Below are positions 18,231 to 26,313 of a stretch of DNA of 64,000 nucleotides, one piece after another. This DNA comes from Blastocatellia bacterium (GTDB taxonomy: Bacteria; Acidobacteriota; Blastocatellia; Pyrinomonadales; Pyrinomonadaceae), in assembly GCA_013697915.1 (NCBI GenBank), contig JACCVY010000240.1, positions 25,635 through 89,634 of the forward strand. The letters run 5' to 3'. The position numbers were made by a program, and so were the translations under genes. The notes under the pieces were generated by a model. It saw only the letters and a program-made list of their open reading frames with translations. It was not told the origin of the DNA and searched no databases. Every line of letters begins with the position of its first letter. The stretch's first letter is position 1.

Positions 18231-19286
18231 CTAGGATCGCAGCCAGCCCGGCGGCGCACCGGCGCGTCTCGCTTCATCCTCAAGCTCACGCCATCTGGCA
18301 CTTAGTCCGGCGCGCGCAGCCGACAACTCATTGAAATGCGTTATCAGGGCGCTGCGTTCGTAGCTGTAGTCGAAAGCTTGAATTCCCGAACCAAAAGCAC
18401 CCACGCTGGAAACGATTGGAAACGGAAACCCAACGCCAAGCGATCGCGAATGGCGAAAGCCGCCGTTGTTCAGCCACCCGCGCGTGGCCCCGCCCCCGAC
18501 TCCCACGCGTGCTGTCAAACGCGGTCCAAATTGCGGCGCGCTATACGGTGGCAGTGGACGTTGTCCACCGGCGCGCAGAAACGGACCTCCGATACCGGCG
18601 TTGCCAAATGAAACGTCCGGCGTAATGAATGGGAGAACGGTGATAGAAGTAAAGCCGCTCGCAAAAGGAGATGGGGAATCCTCAAGCCGCACGCGCACGT
18701 AATTGAGTTCGGCGTCGATAGCAGCCATCTCGGTCCGCAAGGCTGAAGCGCGCGCGCGCCAATAACTTTCCGACTCTTGTTCGACTGATCGTGTCGCTCT
18801 CAATTCACTTCGAATCTGCTCTGATTCAGTCTCGGCGCGTCGTCGAGATTCAGCCACGCTCGGCAATCCAAGCTCTTGTCTTCTCTTTTCGTAGGCGAGC
18901 TCGCTTTGCCTGCGACGCACCATCGATGATTCGAGGTCACGATTTGTAATTGTTCGCCGCGCGCTGGAAGTTGTGGTTGGGGGTTGAGTGCCTGAATCCG
19001 CGCGGGGCACGCCAATGCGCCGCAACAGAGCACCGGCTGTTTCGTTATTCGCTTTCTCGGTGGCCGGAACGTCAATGGCGGCGAGCTGCAGCGTAATCTG
19101 AATCTCCGGCCCCGCTTCGTAGGTCAGCGTCGTGGCCGTAACCTGAAACTTTGCGGGTATTTCAATCCGCTTTCCCCCGCGCATAACAATCGTGTAGGCA
19201 CTCGCCGTGCAAACAAACAAGATGATAAGAACACTACTAGCGGCAATCCGGCTTATCGCCTGCTTCGTTTGGTAGAGTTTTCGCAT
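18231..19286 (-). CDS. secreted coiled-coil protein, function unknown
   Basis: 351 residues. A signal peptide (basic MRKLYQTKQAISR, then SSVLIILFVCTASA) precedes a short beta-rich domain (YTIVMRGGKRIEIPAKFQVT, LTYEAGPEIQITLQLAAIDV). A charged helical stretch at about 110-215 (RRRQSELAYEKRRQELGLPS, ESYWRARASALRTEMAAIDA) is predicted coiled coil. The last third is Gly/Pro/Phe-rich, with a terminal helix (FNELSAARAGLSARWRELED). I recognise no family. It stands alone on the minus strand. Confidence 0.7.
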   Translation of the reverse strand: MRKLYQTKQAISRIAASSVLIILFVCTASAYTIVMRGGKRIEIPAKFQVTATTLTYEAGPEIQITLQLAAIDVPATEKANNETAGALLRRIGVPRADSGTQPPTTTSSARRTITNRDLESSMVRRRQSELAYEKRRQELGLPSVAESRRRAETESEQIRSELRATRSVEQESESYWRARASALRTEMAAIDAELNYVRVRLEDSPSPFASGFTSITVLPFITPDVSFGNAGIGGPFLRAGGQRPLPPYSAPQFGPRLTARVGVGGGATRGWLNNGGFRHSRSLGVGFPFPIVSSVGAFGSGIQAFDYSYERSALITHFNELSAARAGLSARWRELEDEARRAGAPPGWLRS

Positions 19287-19407
19287 AATTCAACTCCAAA
19301 TCATTAACGGACCTTTTTGAGCGGGAGAACGGTTTTTTAAGTATAGCACTCTGATTTATTCGCCCGGAATGGTGCGGCGACTTCTCGCCTTAGCGTTCAA
19401 AAAACCT

Positions 19408-19436
19408 TTGCAAGGAACGGGACACTCTGATATACA
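19408..19436 (+). promoter_or_regulatory. candidate sigma-70 promoter for the DUF4383-like gene
   Basis: TTGCAA (19408-19413), a 17-base spacer and TATACA (19431-19436) lie 105 bases before the start codon at 19541. This is the best consensus-like promoter noticed in the window; called by eye. Confidence 0.45.
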
Positions 19437-19540
19437 TTCGCCACCGTCAGACATCACCCTCGCTGGTTTACGCGGTTGCTTTTAATTGTTGCAGCGGCCG
19501 CATGGTAGTCAACCTTTCACAGAGGAGAAAAACGGTAATC

Positions 19541-19888
19541 ATGGCAAAAACTGTTGCTAAGATTATGGGGCTGGTGCTGCTGCTGGTAGGCGTGCTTGGT
19601 TTTACTCACGTGTTGGATTCTCTCGGCGCCCATCTTTCGCCCGCGCATAATCTTGTACATATTCTTTCCGGTGTGATTGCGCTTTACTTTGGCTTTGCCG
19701 GCTCCCTCAGCGGCGCAAAGGGCTTTTGCATTATCTTTGGCTTGATCTATTTGCTACTCGGAATACTGGGACTGGCCATGGGCGAGTTGCATATCGGGCC
19801 TTTGATGTTGGGCAAAGTAGATCACGGCATTAATTTGATTGTGGGTACAATCTTTCTGGCGGGAGGTTTGTTTACTAAAAATCCTTAA
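19541..19888 (+). CDS. DUF4383-like small membrane protein
   Basis: 115 residues from the ATG at 19541; a GAGGAG lies about 13 bases upstream, and the alternative ATG at 19502 adds a non-conserved tail. Four hydrophobic segments are visible: IMGLVLLLVGVLGFTHVL, LVHILSGVIALYFGFAGSL, FCIIFGLIYLLLGILGLAMG and INLIVGTIFLAGGLF. The H-N-x-x-H-x-x-SG pattern (AHNLVHILSGVIAL) and a second H-N-like DHGINLIVG fit the DUF4383 group. Function unknown. Monocistronic. Confidence 0.75.
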   Translation: MAKTVAKIMGLVLLLVGVLGFTHVLDSLGAHLSPAHNLVHILSGVIALYFGFAGSLSGAKGFCIIFGLIYLLLGILGLAMGELHIGPLMLGKVDHGINLIVGTIFLAGGLFTKNP

Positions 19889-19920
19889 CTTCGCCGCGCA
19901 CGTAAGCGGCCAACGAGTTT

Positions 19921-19989
19921 CAGGTTGCAAGGACAGGTTGTTGTAAGGGACGCAATTGCGCCCATCAACCCGCAAAACCTTGCAACCTG
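19921..19989. terminator. convergent-gene hairpin between DUF4383-like gene and btuB
   Basis: CAGGTTGCAAGG (19921-19932) and CCTTGCAACCTG (19978-19989) are perfect complements enclosing 45 bases that contain a further palindrome, CGCAATTGCG. It lies exactly between two convergent genes, which suggests a role in ending both transcripts, but there is no strong T-run, so terminator function is inferred. It may instead be another small repeat. Confidence 0.45.
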
Positions 19990-20005
19990 ATTCATTTTTG
20001 GTGAA

Positions 20006-22405
20006 CTAGAATTTCAGGCTGAGGCCGGCGCGGCCAACGACCTCCGGCGCGAGAAAGCCGTTCTCGTAATAACGGCGATTGAAAACATTTTCAGCGCCGG
20101 CGAAGAGAACAATTGTCGTCCGGTCCGCCAATCTTCTTTCATAACTGCCGAACACATCAGCCTTGGTGTACGCTGGGAAAATAAGCTCCGCACTTCGAAA
20201 CGGAAAATCATTTTCAAAAACCGGCGCCAGGTACGGACCCGTGCGCGTCAGATCGAAATTAAAGGCGAACGCCCGGTACCGCTGACTGAATAGCAAGCCA
20301 AATACATTTTTGGGGATTACGTATTCGGGTTGAAGTCCGCGCGAAACCAGCGAGCGATCGCTATTGGTATAGGTGTAAGAAAAACGCAGGTTCGTACCGC
20401 GCGCCGGCGATGCTTCCAGCGAGGTTTCCAGGCCGCGTGCGAGGCCACCGGGCTGATTAACGAAGCCGCTAAAACGGCCGAGGCCCAGTGGGTCTACAAC
20501 AAACGACGATTGCAGAGCGATTACCCGCCGCAGGCGCGTGTAAAAATAGTTGGCGCTCGCAAGCACGCGATCGTGCGCGAATCGCTGTTCAATGCCGCCG
20601 TCGACGCTGATTGACTGTTCAGCGCGCAGCGTTGGATCGCCAAATCGGACGAAGCCGAGGTTTTGAAAAGTACCCCCGCCGAATCGCTCGTACAATGAAG
20701 GCGCCCGGAACCCGTTGCCCGCGTGCGCGTGCAATTTCGTACCTGTCGATCGGACAAAGTAGGCAACCGAAGCGTCGCCCGTAATTGAGCGTTCCCCATT
20801 TACGCTGTTCAGAAATCCGGGCCGGTCCGCAGCGCGGATGCGAAAGAATTGTCCGCGCGCCGCAACCGAGACTTGCAGGCGATCGCCCAGTAAAGAAATC
20901 TGGTCCTGGCCAAACACTGCGAACGTGCGCTGCCTGTCAGTAGTGTTGTTGAAAAAACTAAACGACGGGATTGACTGTTGAAATAACGACTCGTTTTCAA
21001 ATTCAAAACCGGCGGTCACCAGATTTGATCGCGCTATGTGAATGTTGAGTCGTCCGTCGAATGTGTCAGTGGTTCCCTTGTTCAGACTGAAGAATTCAAA
21101 ATCGCCGAAGGGATAGAACGTGGCAAGTCGCGGATCGATTCGCGGGCCATTATAATTCCGGCGGTGACTCGAAACGCGTTGATAAGAGATTGAGTAAGAG
21201 ATGTTTTCGTTCGGCTGGCCCAGCAAACGTAGTGAGCCAACCAGTAAGCGATTGCGGCGACCTTCATCGGGATTATTTAGATCCGGATGGAACGTCACAC
21301 CGGGAACTGCGCGAGCGAATCCAGAAGTAACCGCAAAGGCTGCCGGCAGTGCGAAGGGACTGTCGTTCAGCCGGGCATTTGAGATTGTTCCGTATAAATT
21401 TCCTGCAATGACAAGCGTAGGCGAAACGTTGTACTGAACCCTCGCACTCCCTGCGGAATTGCCATACTGGTCCTCGCCATCAACTCCGCGACGCACATCC
21501 AGGCGATTCAAACCCAGGTTAAATCCAAAGCGCTTCCAGCCGGACGACAACTTTACCCGCTCGCGAAATGTCTCGAGGCCGCCACCCTCCGCGCCCAGTT
21601 CGAAATGAATGCCAGCGGTCGGCGTGTCAGTCACCAGGTTCACGACGCCGCCCACGGCGCTGGTTCCATAGATCGAAGAGCCTGCGCCACGAAGAACTTC
21701 AACACGGTCCATTGCCACCGGCACAAGGTCGGTCATCAATGCGGCCGCCGAACCATTAATGTCCCCGGCATCGCGCACGCGCATGCCGTCGAGCAGAATC
21801 GCCGTATCGAAAGCGCGCTGTCCGCGAATACGAAGCGTGGTCAAAGCTCCCGGCGAGCCTTGTTGCTGGACGCGCACGCCCGGAGTTCCGCGCAACGCTT
21901 CGGGAAGCAACAACTCGTGTTTTTGTTCGAACTCCGCGCTGTCAAGAATGAAAACGACCTTCGAAACTTCATCATCGCGCTGTGCGGTTCCGGTCGCTGT
22001 TACCACCACATTTTCGCTGATGCCGGCGACTTTCAGCGCCACAATTACTTGTTTGCGATCAGCGCGCGCAACTGTAATTTCATCCAAAGTAAAGCCCGAA
22101 AACCCATCAGCCTTTACTTCAATAAAATACTCGCCCGGTGACAGAGTTGCGAATTCAAACTTCCCTTCGCTGTCTGAAGATGTCGAGAGGTAAAAACCTG
22201 TGCGCGAACTCAAATGAACTGAGGCGCCGGCAACTTTTGCGCCTTTCTCGTCAGTGACTGTGCCGTGAATGTCCGCGGTGGATTGCGCAAAAACACTTGC
22301 CGCAAAACATGCTGAACACAAAACCGCGGCTGTCAGACTCAACAGACCGTGACGCAAACTACGTTTTCCGTTATGTATCCATTGATAGTTCTTAGTTGTA
22401 ATCAT
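20006..22405 (-). CDS. btuB: TonB-dependent receptor, probable cobalamin outer-membrane transporter
   Basis: 799-residue outer-membrane receptor. Signal peptide ends VFA-QS near residue 41; a carboxypeptidase-regulatory-like domain follows (about 45-125, IHGTVTDEKGAKVAGASVHL). The plug domain is about 140-260 (LPEALRGTPGVRVQQQGSPG, LRIRGQRAFDTAILLDGMRV, VEVLRGAGSSIYGTSAVGGV), then the beta barrel ending in aromatic GLSLKF. B12 specificity is inferred from the cobalamin riboswitch directly upstream and from btuD, btuC and btuF behind it, not from barrel sequence. The start at 22405 has AGGAG nine bases upstream. The fused N-terminal domain is absent from E. coli BtuB and typical of Acidobacteriota and Bacteroidota receptors. 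Confidence 0.88.
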   Translation of the reverse strand: MITTKNYQWIHNGKRSLRHGLLSLTAAVLCSACFAASVFAQSTADIHGTVTDEKGAKVAGASVHLSSRTGFYLSTSSDSEGKFEFATLSPGEYFIEVKADGFSGFTLDEITVARADRKQVIVALKVAGISENVVVTATGTAQRDDEVSKVVFILDSAEFEQKHELLLPEALRGTPGVRVQQQGSPGALTTLRIRGQRAFDTAILLDGMRVRDAGDINGSAAALMTDLVPVAMDRVEVLRGAGSSIYGTSAVGGVVNLVTDTPTAGIHFELGAEGGGLETFRERVKLSSGWKRFGFNLGLNRLDVRRGVDGEDQYGNSAGSARVQYNVSPTLVIAGNLYGTISNARLNDSPFALPAAFAVTSGFARAVPGVTFHPDLNNPDEGRRNRLLVGSLRLLGQPNENISYSISYQRVSSHRRNYNGPRIDPRLATFYPFGDFEFFSLNKGTTDTFDGRLNIHIARSNLVTAGFEFENESLFQQSIPSFSFFNNTTDRQRTFAVFGQDQISLLGDRLQVSVAARGQFFRIRAADRPGFLNSVNGERSITGDASVAYFVRSTGTKLHAHAGNGFRAPSLYERFGGGTFQNLGFVRFGDPTLRAEQSISVDGGIEQRFAHDRVLASANYFYTRLRRVIALQSSFVVDPLGLGRFSGFVNQPGGLARGLETSLEASPARGTNLRFSYTYTNSDRSLVSRGLQPEYVIPKNVFGLLFSQRYRAFAFNFDLTRTGPYLAPVFENDFPFRSAELIFPAYTKADVFGSYERRLADRTTIVLFAGAENVFNRRYYENGFLAPEVVGRAGLSLKF

Positions 22406-22451
22406 GATTAGCTTCTCCTGCCCGTCGCAGTGCGAGCTGAAAGTGAAGCGA

Positions 22452-22632
22452 CCATAAGATGTCCTGACTTGCGGTTATGAATTCAAACAGTCAACCTGAA
22501 ATCGAAGCTGACCGATATATGAATCGCCTTTGCTCTTTGCCTTCCCGGATGTTGATCCAGTGGTAATCAAGAGCATCGTGGCCGCTTACAGTTGCGCGGG
22601 CAGTGACGGAATTGCACCGTCTTCCCTTGGTG
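22452..22632 (-). promoter_or_regulatory. cobalamin (B12) riboswitch upstream of btuB
   Basis: Read on the minus strand, the region has the conserved core in order: GGGAAGACGGTGCAATTCCG, TCACTGCCCGCGCAACTGTA, AGCGG, CCACTGG, CGGGAAGGC and a B12-box-like GCAAGTCAGGACATC about 50 bases before the btuB start. The box deviates from AGCCAGGAGACCTGCC seen in the other copy, but all other core elements are strong. It begins within about 10 bases of the btuD stop, so btuB gets its own B12 control even if read through from btuD. Confidence 0.92.
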
Positions 22633-22637
22633 GCCCT

Positions 22638-23441
22638 TCAATGGTTAGTAGACTGCCGGAGCGTTTCATGCACCGGCGTAATACGAGGTACCCCGCTTAT
22701 CGGATGTGCATCGACTAAAACTCTTACCGCAAACACTTCATTGAGAAGTTCGGGCGTCAATACTTCTTCAGGACGCCCAAACGCGACACTCTTTCCGTCC
22801 TTCATCAGCAGGACGTGATCTGAAAACTCCGCCGCCAGATTAATATCGTGAGTGACGACTAGCGCTGCAGTTTTTCGCTTATTACAGCGCGCCCGCACCA
22901 GCGCCAGGATGGTGGCTTGATGCGCCAGATCGAGATTGGCTGTCGGCTCATCAAGCAGCAATATTCCCGCTTCAGTAGCCAGCGCTCGCGCCAGCACCGC
23001 TCGTTGCCGCTCACCGCCAGAGAGCTCATTCATCAGCCGGCCACTAAGTTCATCCAACTGGGTTTCAGAGATAACCTCGCGCGCAATTTCGACGTCGCGC
23101 GTTGTTTCCCAGCCCCACGCCGCCGTACTGGCCCAGGCATAACGACCACCCAGCACAAATTCGAGGACGGTAACCGGAAAACGAAGATCGGCTTCTTGTG
23201 CAACTACGGCAATCCGCTTTGCGATGACGCGGCGCGAATGGGAATTTATCGGCTGGCCATCCAACAAAATCGTTCCGGACGAAATAGCTAATCCACCGTT
23301 CAGCGCGCGCAGCAGCGAAGATTTTCCCGCGCCGTTTGGCCCAATAATGGTCGTGACCTCGCCTGGAGCAAGTTGCATCGAGACGCCGCCGACCGCTTTG
23401 CGCTGGGCGTAATGAATTGAGATGTCGCTGGCTTCCAACAT
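22638..23441 (-). CDS. btuD: cobalamin ABC transporter ATP-binding protein
   Basis: 267-residue ABC ATPase of the FecE/BtuD/HmuV type, which drives B12 import through BtuC. Walker A is GPNGAGKSS (about 34-42), the signature ELSGGERQRAVLARAL is near 140, Walker B ILLLDEPTANLD follows and the H-loop lies in LVVTHDINLAAEF. A heme or siderophore role would be possible from sequence alone; the two B12 riboswitches decide for cobalamin. It starts 17 bases after the btuC stop (same strand). Confidence 0.92.
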   Translation of the reverse strand: MLEASDISIHYAQRKAVGGVSMQLAPGEVTTIIGPNGAGKSSLLRALNGGLAISSGTILLDGQPINSHSRRVIAKRIAVVAQEADLRFPVTVLEFVLGGRYAWASTAAWGWETTRDVEIAREVISETQLDELSGRLMNELSGGERQRAVLARALATEAGILLLDEPTANLDLAHQATILALVRARCNKRKTAALVVTHDINLAAEFSDHVLLMKDGKSVAFGRPEEVLTPELLNEVFAVRVLVDAHPISGVPRITPVHETLRQSTNH

Positions 23442-23458
23442 TTCGTGCCTCGTGCTGC

Positions 23459-24487
23459 TTAACGGCGTTTCAGCAAATAAATAAACAAGGGAGCCCCGAC
23501 GAGCGCAGTGATCGCGCCCACGGGCAGTTCTCGCGGCGCGATGATCGTGCGCGCAACTGTGTCGGCGAAAATTACGAATGCAGCGCCAGCTAGAGCAGAC
23601 GCGATGATCACGATGCGATTGTCGCTGCCAAAAGAAAGTCGTACTAAGTGGGGCACCACCAGCCCGACATAGCCAACCGATCCGCTCGAGGCGACCGAAG
23701 CGCCCACCAGCAGACTCGCAGCGAGGAACACAGTCACGCGCACTTGTTTTACTTCTACGCCGAGATCGAACGCGTCACGCTCGCCCAGCATCATCAGATT
23801 CAACGAGCGCGCATTGAGCGCCAGACACGCAACGCCGATGCCGGCTGAGACAAAGGCCACAAGCAACAAGTTAGTGCTGGTGCCGGAAAGATCACCAAGC
23901 AACCAGAAGGTGAACGAACGAATGCGTGTCGCATCCATCAGTGTTGTAATGAAAACGATCGCGGATGAAAGAAAGGTAGTGACGATGACACCCGCCAGGA
24001 TCAATCGCTCGGGAGTGGCCCCCGCTCGTCCACGGGCCAAACGGTAAACCACGAATGTCGCCGCCAGCGCGCCGGCAAATGCGAACACCGGCCGGCTCCA
24101 TTCGTGTACGCCAAAAAAAACAAGCGCAATCATTGTTCCGACCGCCGCCCCGTTCGATACACCCAGCAGATAAGGTTCGGCGAGCGGATTGCGCAGTAAC
24201 GCTTGATACCCTGCGCCGGCCGCGGCCAAACACATTCCCACCGCGCCCGCCAGCAAAATTCGCGGCAACCGAACGTCGAAAAGGATTGCTTCCTGTTCGA
24301 GAGTTAGTCCACAAGATGATCTCCCCGTTAACGCGCACAGCGAATTGGCAAGCGGCAGACGCTGGCTGCCTACAACCGAGGCAACAATGAATACTACCGC
24401 CAGTGTGAGCAGAAGTAGTCCACAGACAAAGAGCGCCCGACGAAACGTCGCACGTGCCGGCTCAGATGATTGCCGTCTGGTCACCAT
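23459..24487 (-). CDS. btuC: cobalamin ABC transporter permease (FecCD/BtuC family)
   Basis: 342 residues with about ten hydrophobic helices. FecCD-family landmarks: LFDVRLPRILLAGAVGMCLA, AGAGYQALLRNPLAEPYLLG (about 88-107), VSNGAAVGTMIAL, LLGDLSGTS and GSVGYVGLVVPHLVRLSFGS, ending REL-PVGAITALVGAPLFIY. Together with BtuD and BtuF it forms the inner-membrane B12 importer. The gene is separated from btuF by a 204-base gap filled with a family C repeat. Confidence 0.93.
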   Translation of the reverse strand: MVTRRQSSEPARATFRRALFVCGLLLLTLAVVFIVASVVGSQRLPLANSLCALTGRSSCGLTLEQEAILFDVRLPRILLAGAVGMCLAAAGAGYQALLRNPLAEPYLLGVSNGAAVGTMIALVFFGVHEWSRPVFAFAGALAATFVVYRLARGRAGATPERLILAGVIVTTFLSSAIVFITTLMDATRIRSFTFWLLGDLSGTSTNLLLVAFVSAGIGVACLALNARSLNLMMLGERDAFDLGVEVKQVRVTVFLAASLLVGASVASSGSVGYVGLVVPHLVRLSFGSDNRIVIIASALAGAAFVIFADTVARTIIAPRELPVGAITALVGAPLFIYLLKRR

Positions 24488-24508
24488 GGCGTAACAACAT
24501 GCGGCCTA

Positions 24509-24660
24509 GCCGCCTTCCGTGCGATAAGGCTTTGCCTTACCGGGGCCTTACAGCCCTGTCTTTCGCGAGGCTGCGCCTCGCGATGGGAGGCATAGCCTCC
24601 GATAATTTTGATCACGCGTCCGAAAAGGCAGAGCCTTTCTGCACGGAGGCGGCAGAGCTG
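24509..24660. repeat. palindromic intergenic element, family C, copy 1
   Basis: A chain of small hairpins inside inverted outer arms: GCCGCCTTCCGTGCGATAAG (left) and AAAGGCAGAGCCTTTCTGCA followed by CGGAGGCGGC (right). Inside are AAGGCTTTGCCTT, CGCGAGGCTGCGCCTCGCG and GGAGGCATAGCCTCC. It lies between btuF and btuC, so it is probably transcribed. The CGTGCG(A/G)TAAG and GGAGGC..GCCTCC modules recur at 26081-26249. Confidence 0.8.
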
Positions 24661-24691
24661 CGAATAACCCTCAGCTTAAATAGCCCTGCCA

Positions 24692-25588
24692 TCACTTAAA
24701 TGCCTCCGAATGTAAGGAGCGCGCCATTTCCTCAAGCCCACCCACCAACCGCGGACCCGGTCGCGACAAGTGATCATCATTGATCCTGAAGACTCGATTG
24801 TTCAGCGCCGCCGGCGAATTCCGCAGTGGCGCCGCAACTGTCGAATTTGCCGATCCCATGGACCCTCCGGTTGGCAGAATGATCGCATCCGGTTTTGCCG
24901 CCAGTGCCGACTCGTCGCTGTATCTGGGAAACGCGCCCGGCACATCAGCAGTCACTGACAGGCCACCGGCGCGCCTTACCAAATCCGTCAAGTACGCATC
25001 GCGGCCAATCGTGTAAAGAGGTTGATCAGACACCTGATAAAAAACGCTTACCGGTTTGGATTGCTTTATCGCTGCTTCGATCTTGTCAGCGCGTGCGCGC
25101 AATTCTGCCGCCAATTTCGCTGCTTGAGCTTGTTGATTAAGCAAGTCGCCGATCGTTGTAATTGAACGAAAAACTTCTTCCAGGCTGCGTGGGTTCGTGA
25201 CGTAGACAGCAATGTTCTGTTGATTGAGTTGAGTAGTGAACGCTTCGAGCTGTGAAGCAGTTGAAACCAAAACGAGCTGCGGCTTGAGCGCAATGATTCG
25301 TTCAATGCTCGGGTGCATTGTGTCGCCAACCTTGGCGACACTCTTAGCCGCCGCCGGATAATCGCAATATTCCGTGTCTCCTACCAAGCGGTCACCAGCG
25401 CCGACTGCGTAAACAATTTCGGTGAGATTTGGCGCCAGCGAAATCACACGCTCGATATTTACCGGCAGCGTGACCTTGCGTCCTGCCTCGTCAACAACGT
25501 CCCTTGTTTGGGCGCCAACTTTGATGTCGGATGATCGTTGCCGCGGAGCGCAGCTCAAAACACCGGCAACCAGGCACAGAAGGACCAT
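24692..25588 (-). CDS. btuF: cobalamin-binding periplasmic lipoprotein of the ABC importer
   Basis: Substrate-binding protein of the B12 importer. The frame is open up to 25753, but that start lies 3 bases after the riboswitch B12 box. The ATG at 25588 (298 residues) or GTG at 25597 gives a proper lipoprotein signal, MVLLCLVAGVLSC with the acylated Cys at 13, so 25588 is used. The mature part has the BtuF/FhuD pattern: RVISLAPNLTEIVYAVGAGD, LVGDTEYCDYPAAAKSVAKV, PSIERIIALKPQLVLVS, ALAAKPDAIILPTGG. First gene of the B12 locus, directly under riboswitch control. Confidence 0.88.
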   Translation of the reverse strand: MVLLCLVAGVLSCAPRQRSSDIKVGAQTRDVVDEAGRKVTLPVNIERVISLAPNLTEIVYAVGAGDRLVGDTEYCDYPAAAKSVAKVGDTMHPSIERIIALKPQLVLVSTASQLEAFTTQLNQQNIAVYVTNPRSLEEVFRSITTIGDLLNQQAQAAKLAAELRARADKIEAAIKQSKPVSVFYQVSDQPLYTIGRDAYLTDLVRRAGGLSVTADVPGAFPRYSDESALAAKPDAIILPTGGSMGSANSTVAAPLRNSPAALNNRVFRINDDHLSRPGPRLVGGLEEMARSLHSEAFK

Positions 25589-25756
25589 GGCCCGCACAAT
25601 TTCTTTTGGTTTAACGTGGTCTAGTTGCAAAACAGTCCCGACGACCTCCTGGTTTCGCGAAAGGAAACAGGCACTCATCGGGACCGGAATGGAAGCTGGT
25701 GGTCCGTGCGGCCTGAACGCCTTTCCGCGAAGCGTTCGAAAGCTGCAAAGCATCCT

Positions 25757-25895
25757 GGCAGGTCTCCTGGCTTAGAGAGCAAATTCAATCACCTAGGTAA
25801 TCGAATGCCTCATCACAGTGGCGCGACCGCGCGGGAGTCTCACCCGCTTCCCTATTCTCCCCTCTTCGGGGCACCCAGACGCTTTCAAATAAAAA
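25757..25895 (-). promoter_or_regulatory. cobalamin (B12) riboswitch upstream of btuF
   Basis: On the minus strand the region reads GGGTGCCCCGAAGAGGGGAG, GGGAAGCGGGTGAGACTCCC, GCGCGGTCGCGCCACTGTGA and ends in a perfect B12 box, AGCCAGGAGACCTGCC (25757-25772). It precedes the btuF start by about 170 bases, leaving room for an expression platform that could sequester the start region. It controls btuF and probably btuC-btuD. Confidence 0.95.
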
Positions 25896-26080
25896 GATCA
25901 AGTCGTAATTGTGGCGGACACTAACACGCGCTTCGGGTCGTGTCAAACATTTGCCCGAGGCGATTGGCCGCAATGTATACTCTGTTGCCGCATCAGCCAG
26001 TCAACAATCTTTGCCTGCGAGTTTTTGTCGCAGTCGCCGAATGGCTTTGCACAAACGTGGGCTTTAAGTACGTCTGCTTG

Positions 26081-26249
26081 CGGCTTTGCCGCGTTCCGTG
26101 CGGTAAGCCTGAGGCTTATTAGCTCTTGTCGGAGGCTACGCCTCAACCCTTTGTTATCGCACGGCAAGAGTCAGGAAGAGGCACAGCCTTGAGCAGAAAA
26201 GCTGTTTCCGGTAAGCCATAGGCTTACCGCACGGAACGCGGCAAAGCCG
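26081..26249. repeat. palindromic intergenic element, family C, copy 2
   Basis: Near-perfect inverted arms of 38 bases: CGGCTTTGCCGCGTTCCGTG then CGGTAAGCCTGAGGCTTA (26081-26118) against TAAGCCATAGGCTTACCGCA then CGGAACGCGGCAAAGCCG (26212-26249). The centre holds GGAGGCTACGCCTC. It shares modules with the copy between btuF and btuC. It lies between the B12 riboswitch promoter region and the glycosyltransferase start; no protein coding is evident. Confidence 0.85.
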
Positions 26250-26313
26250 TCTATCAACTCCGTCGAGTGTTTGCGCGCAGCCTCGCCGGGTTAGGAACTG
26301 AATCACTTCTCTT

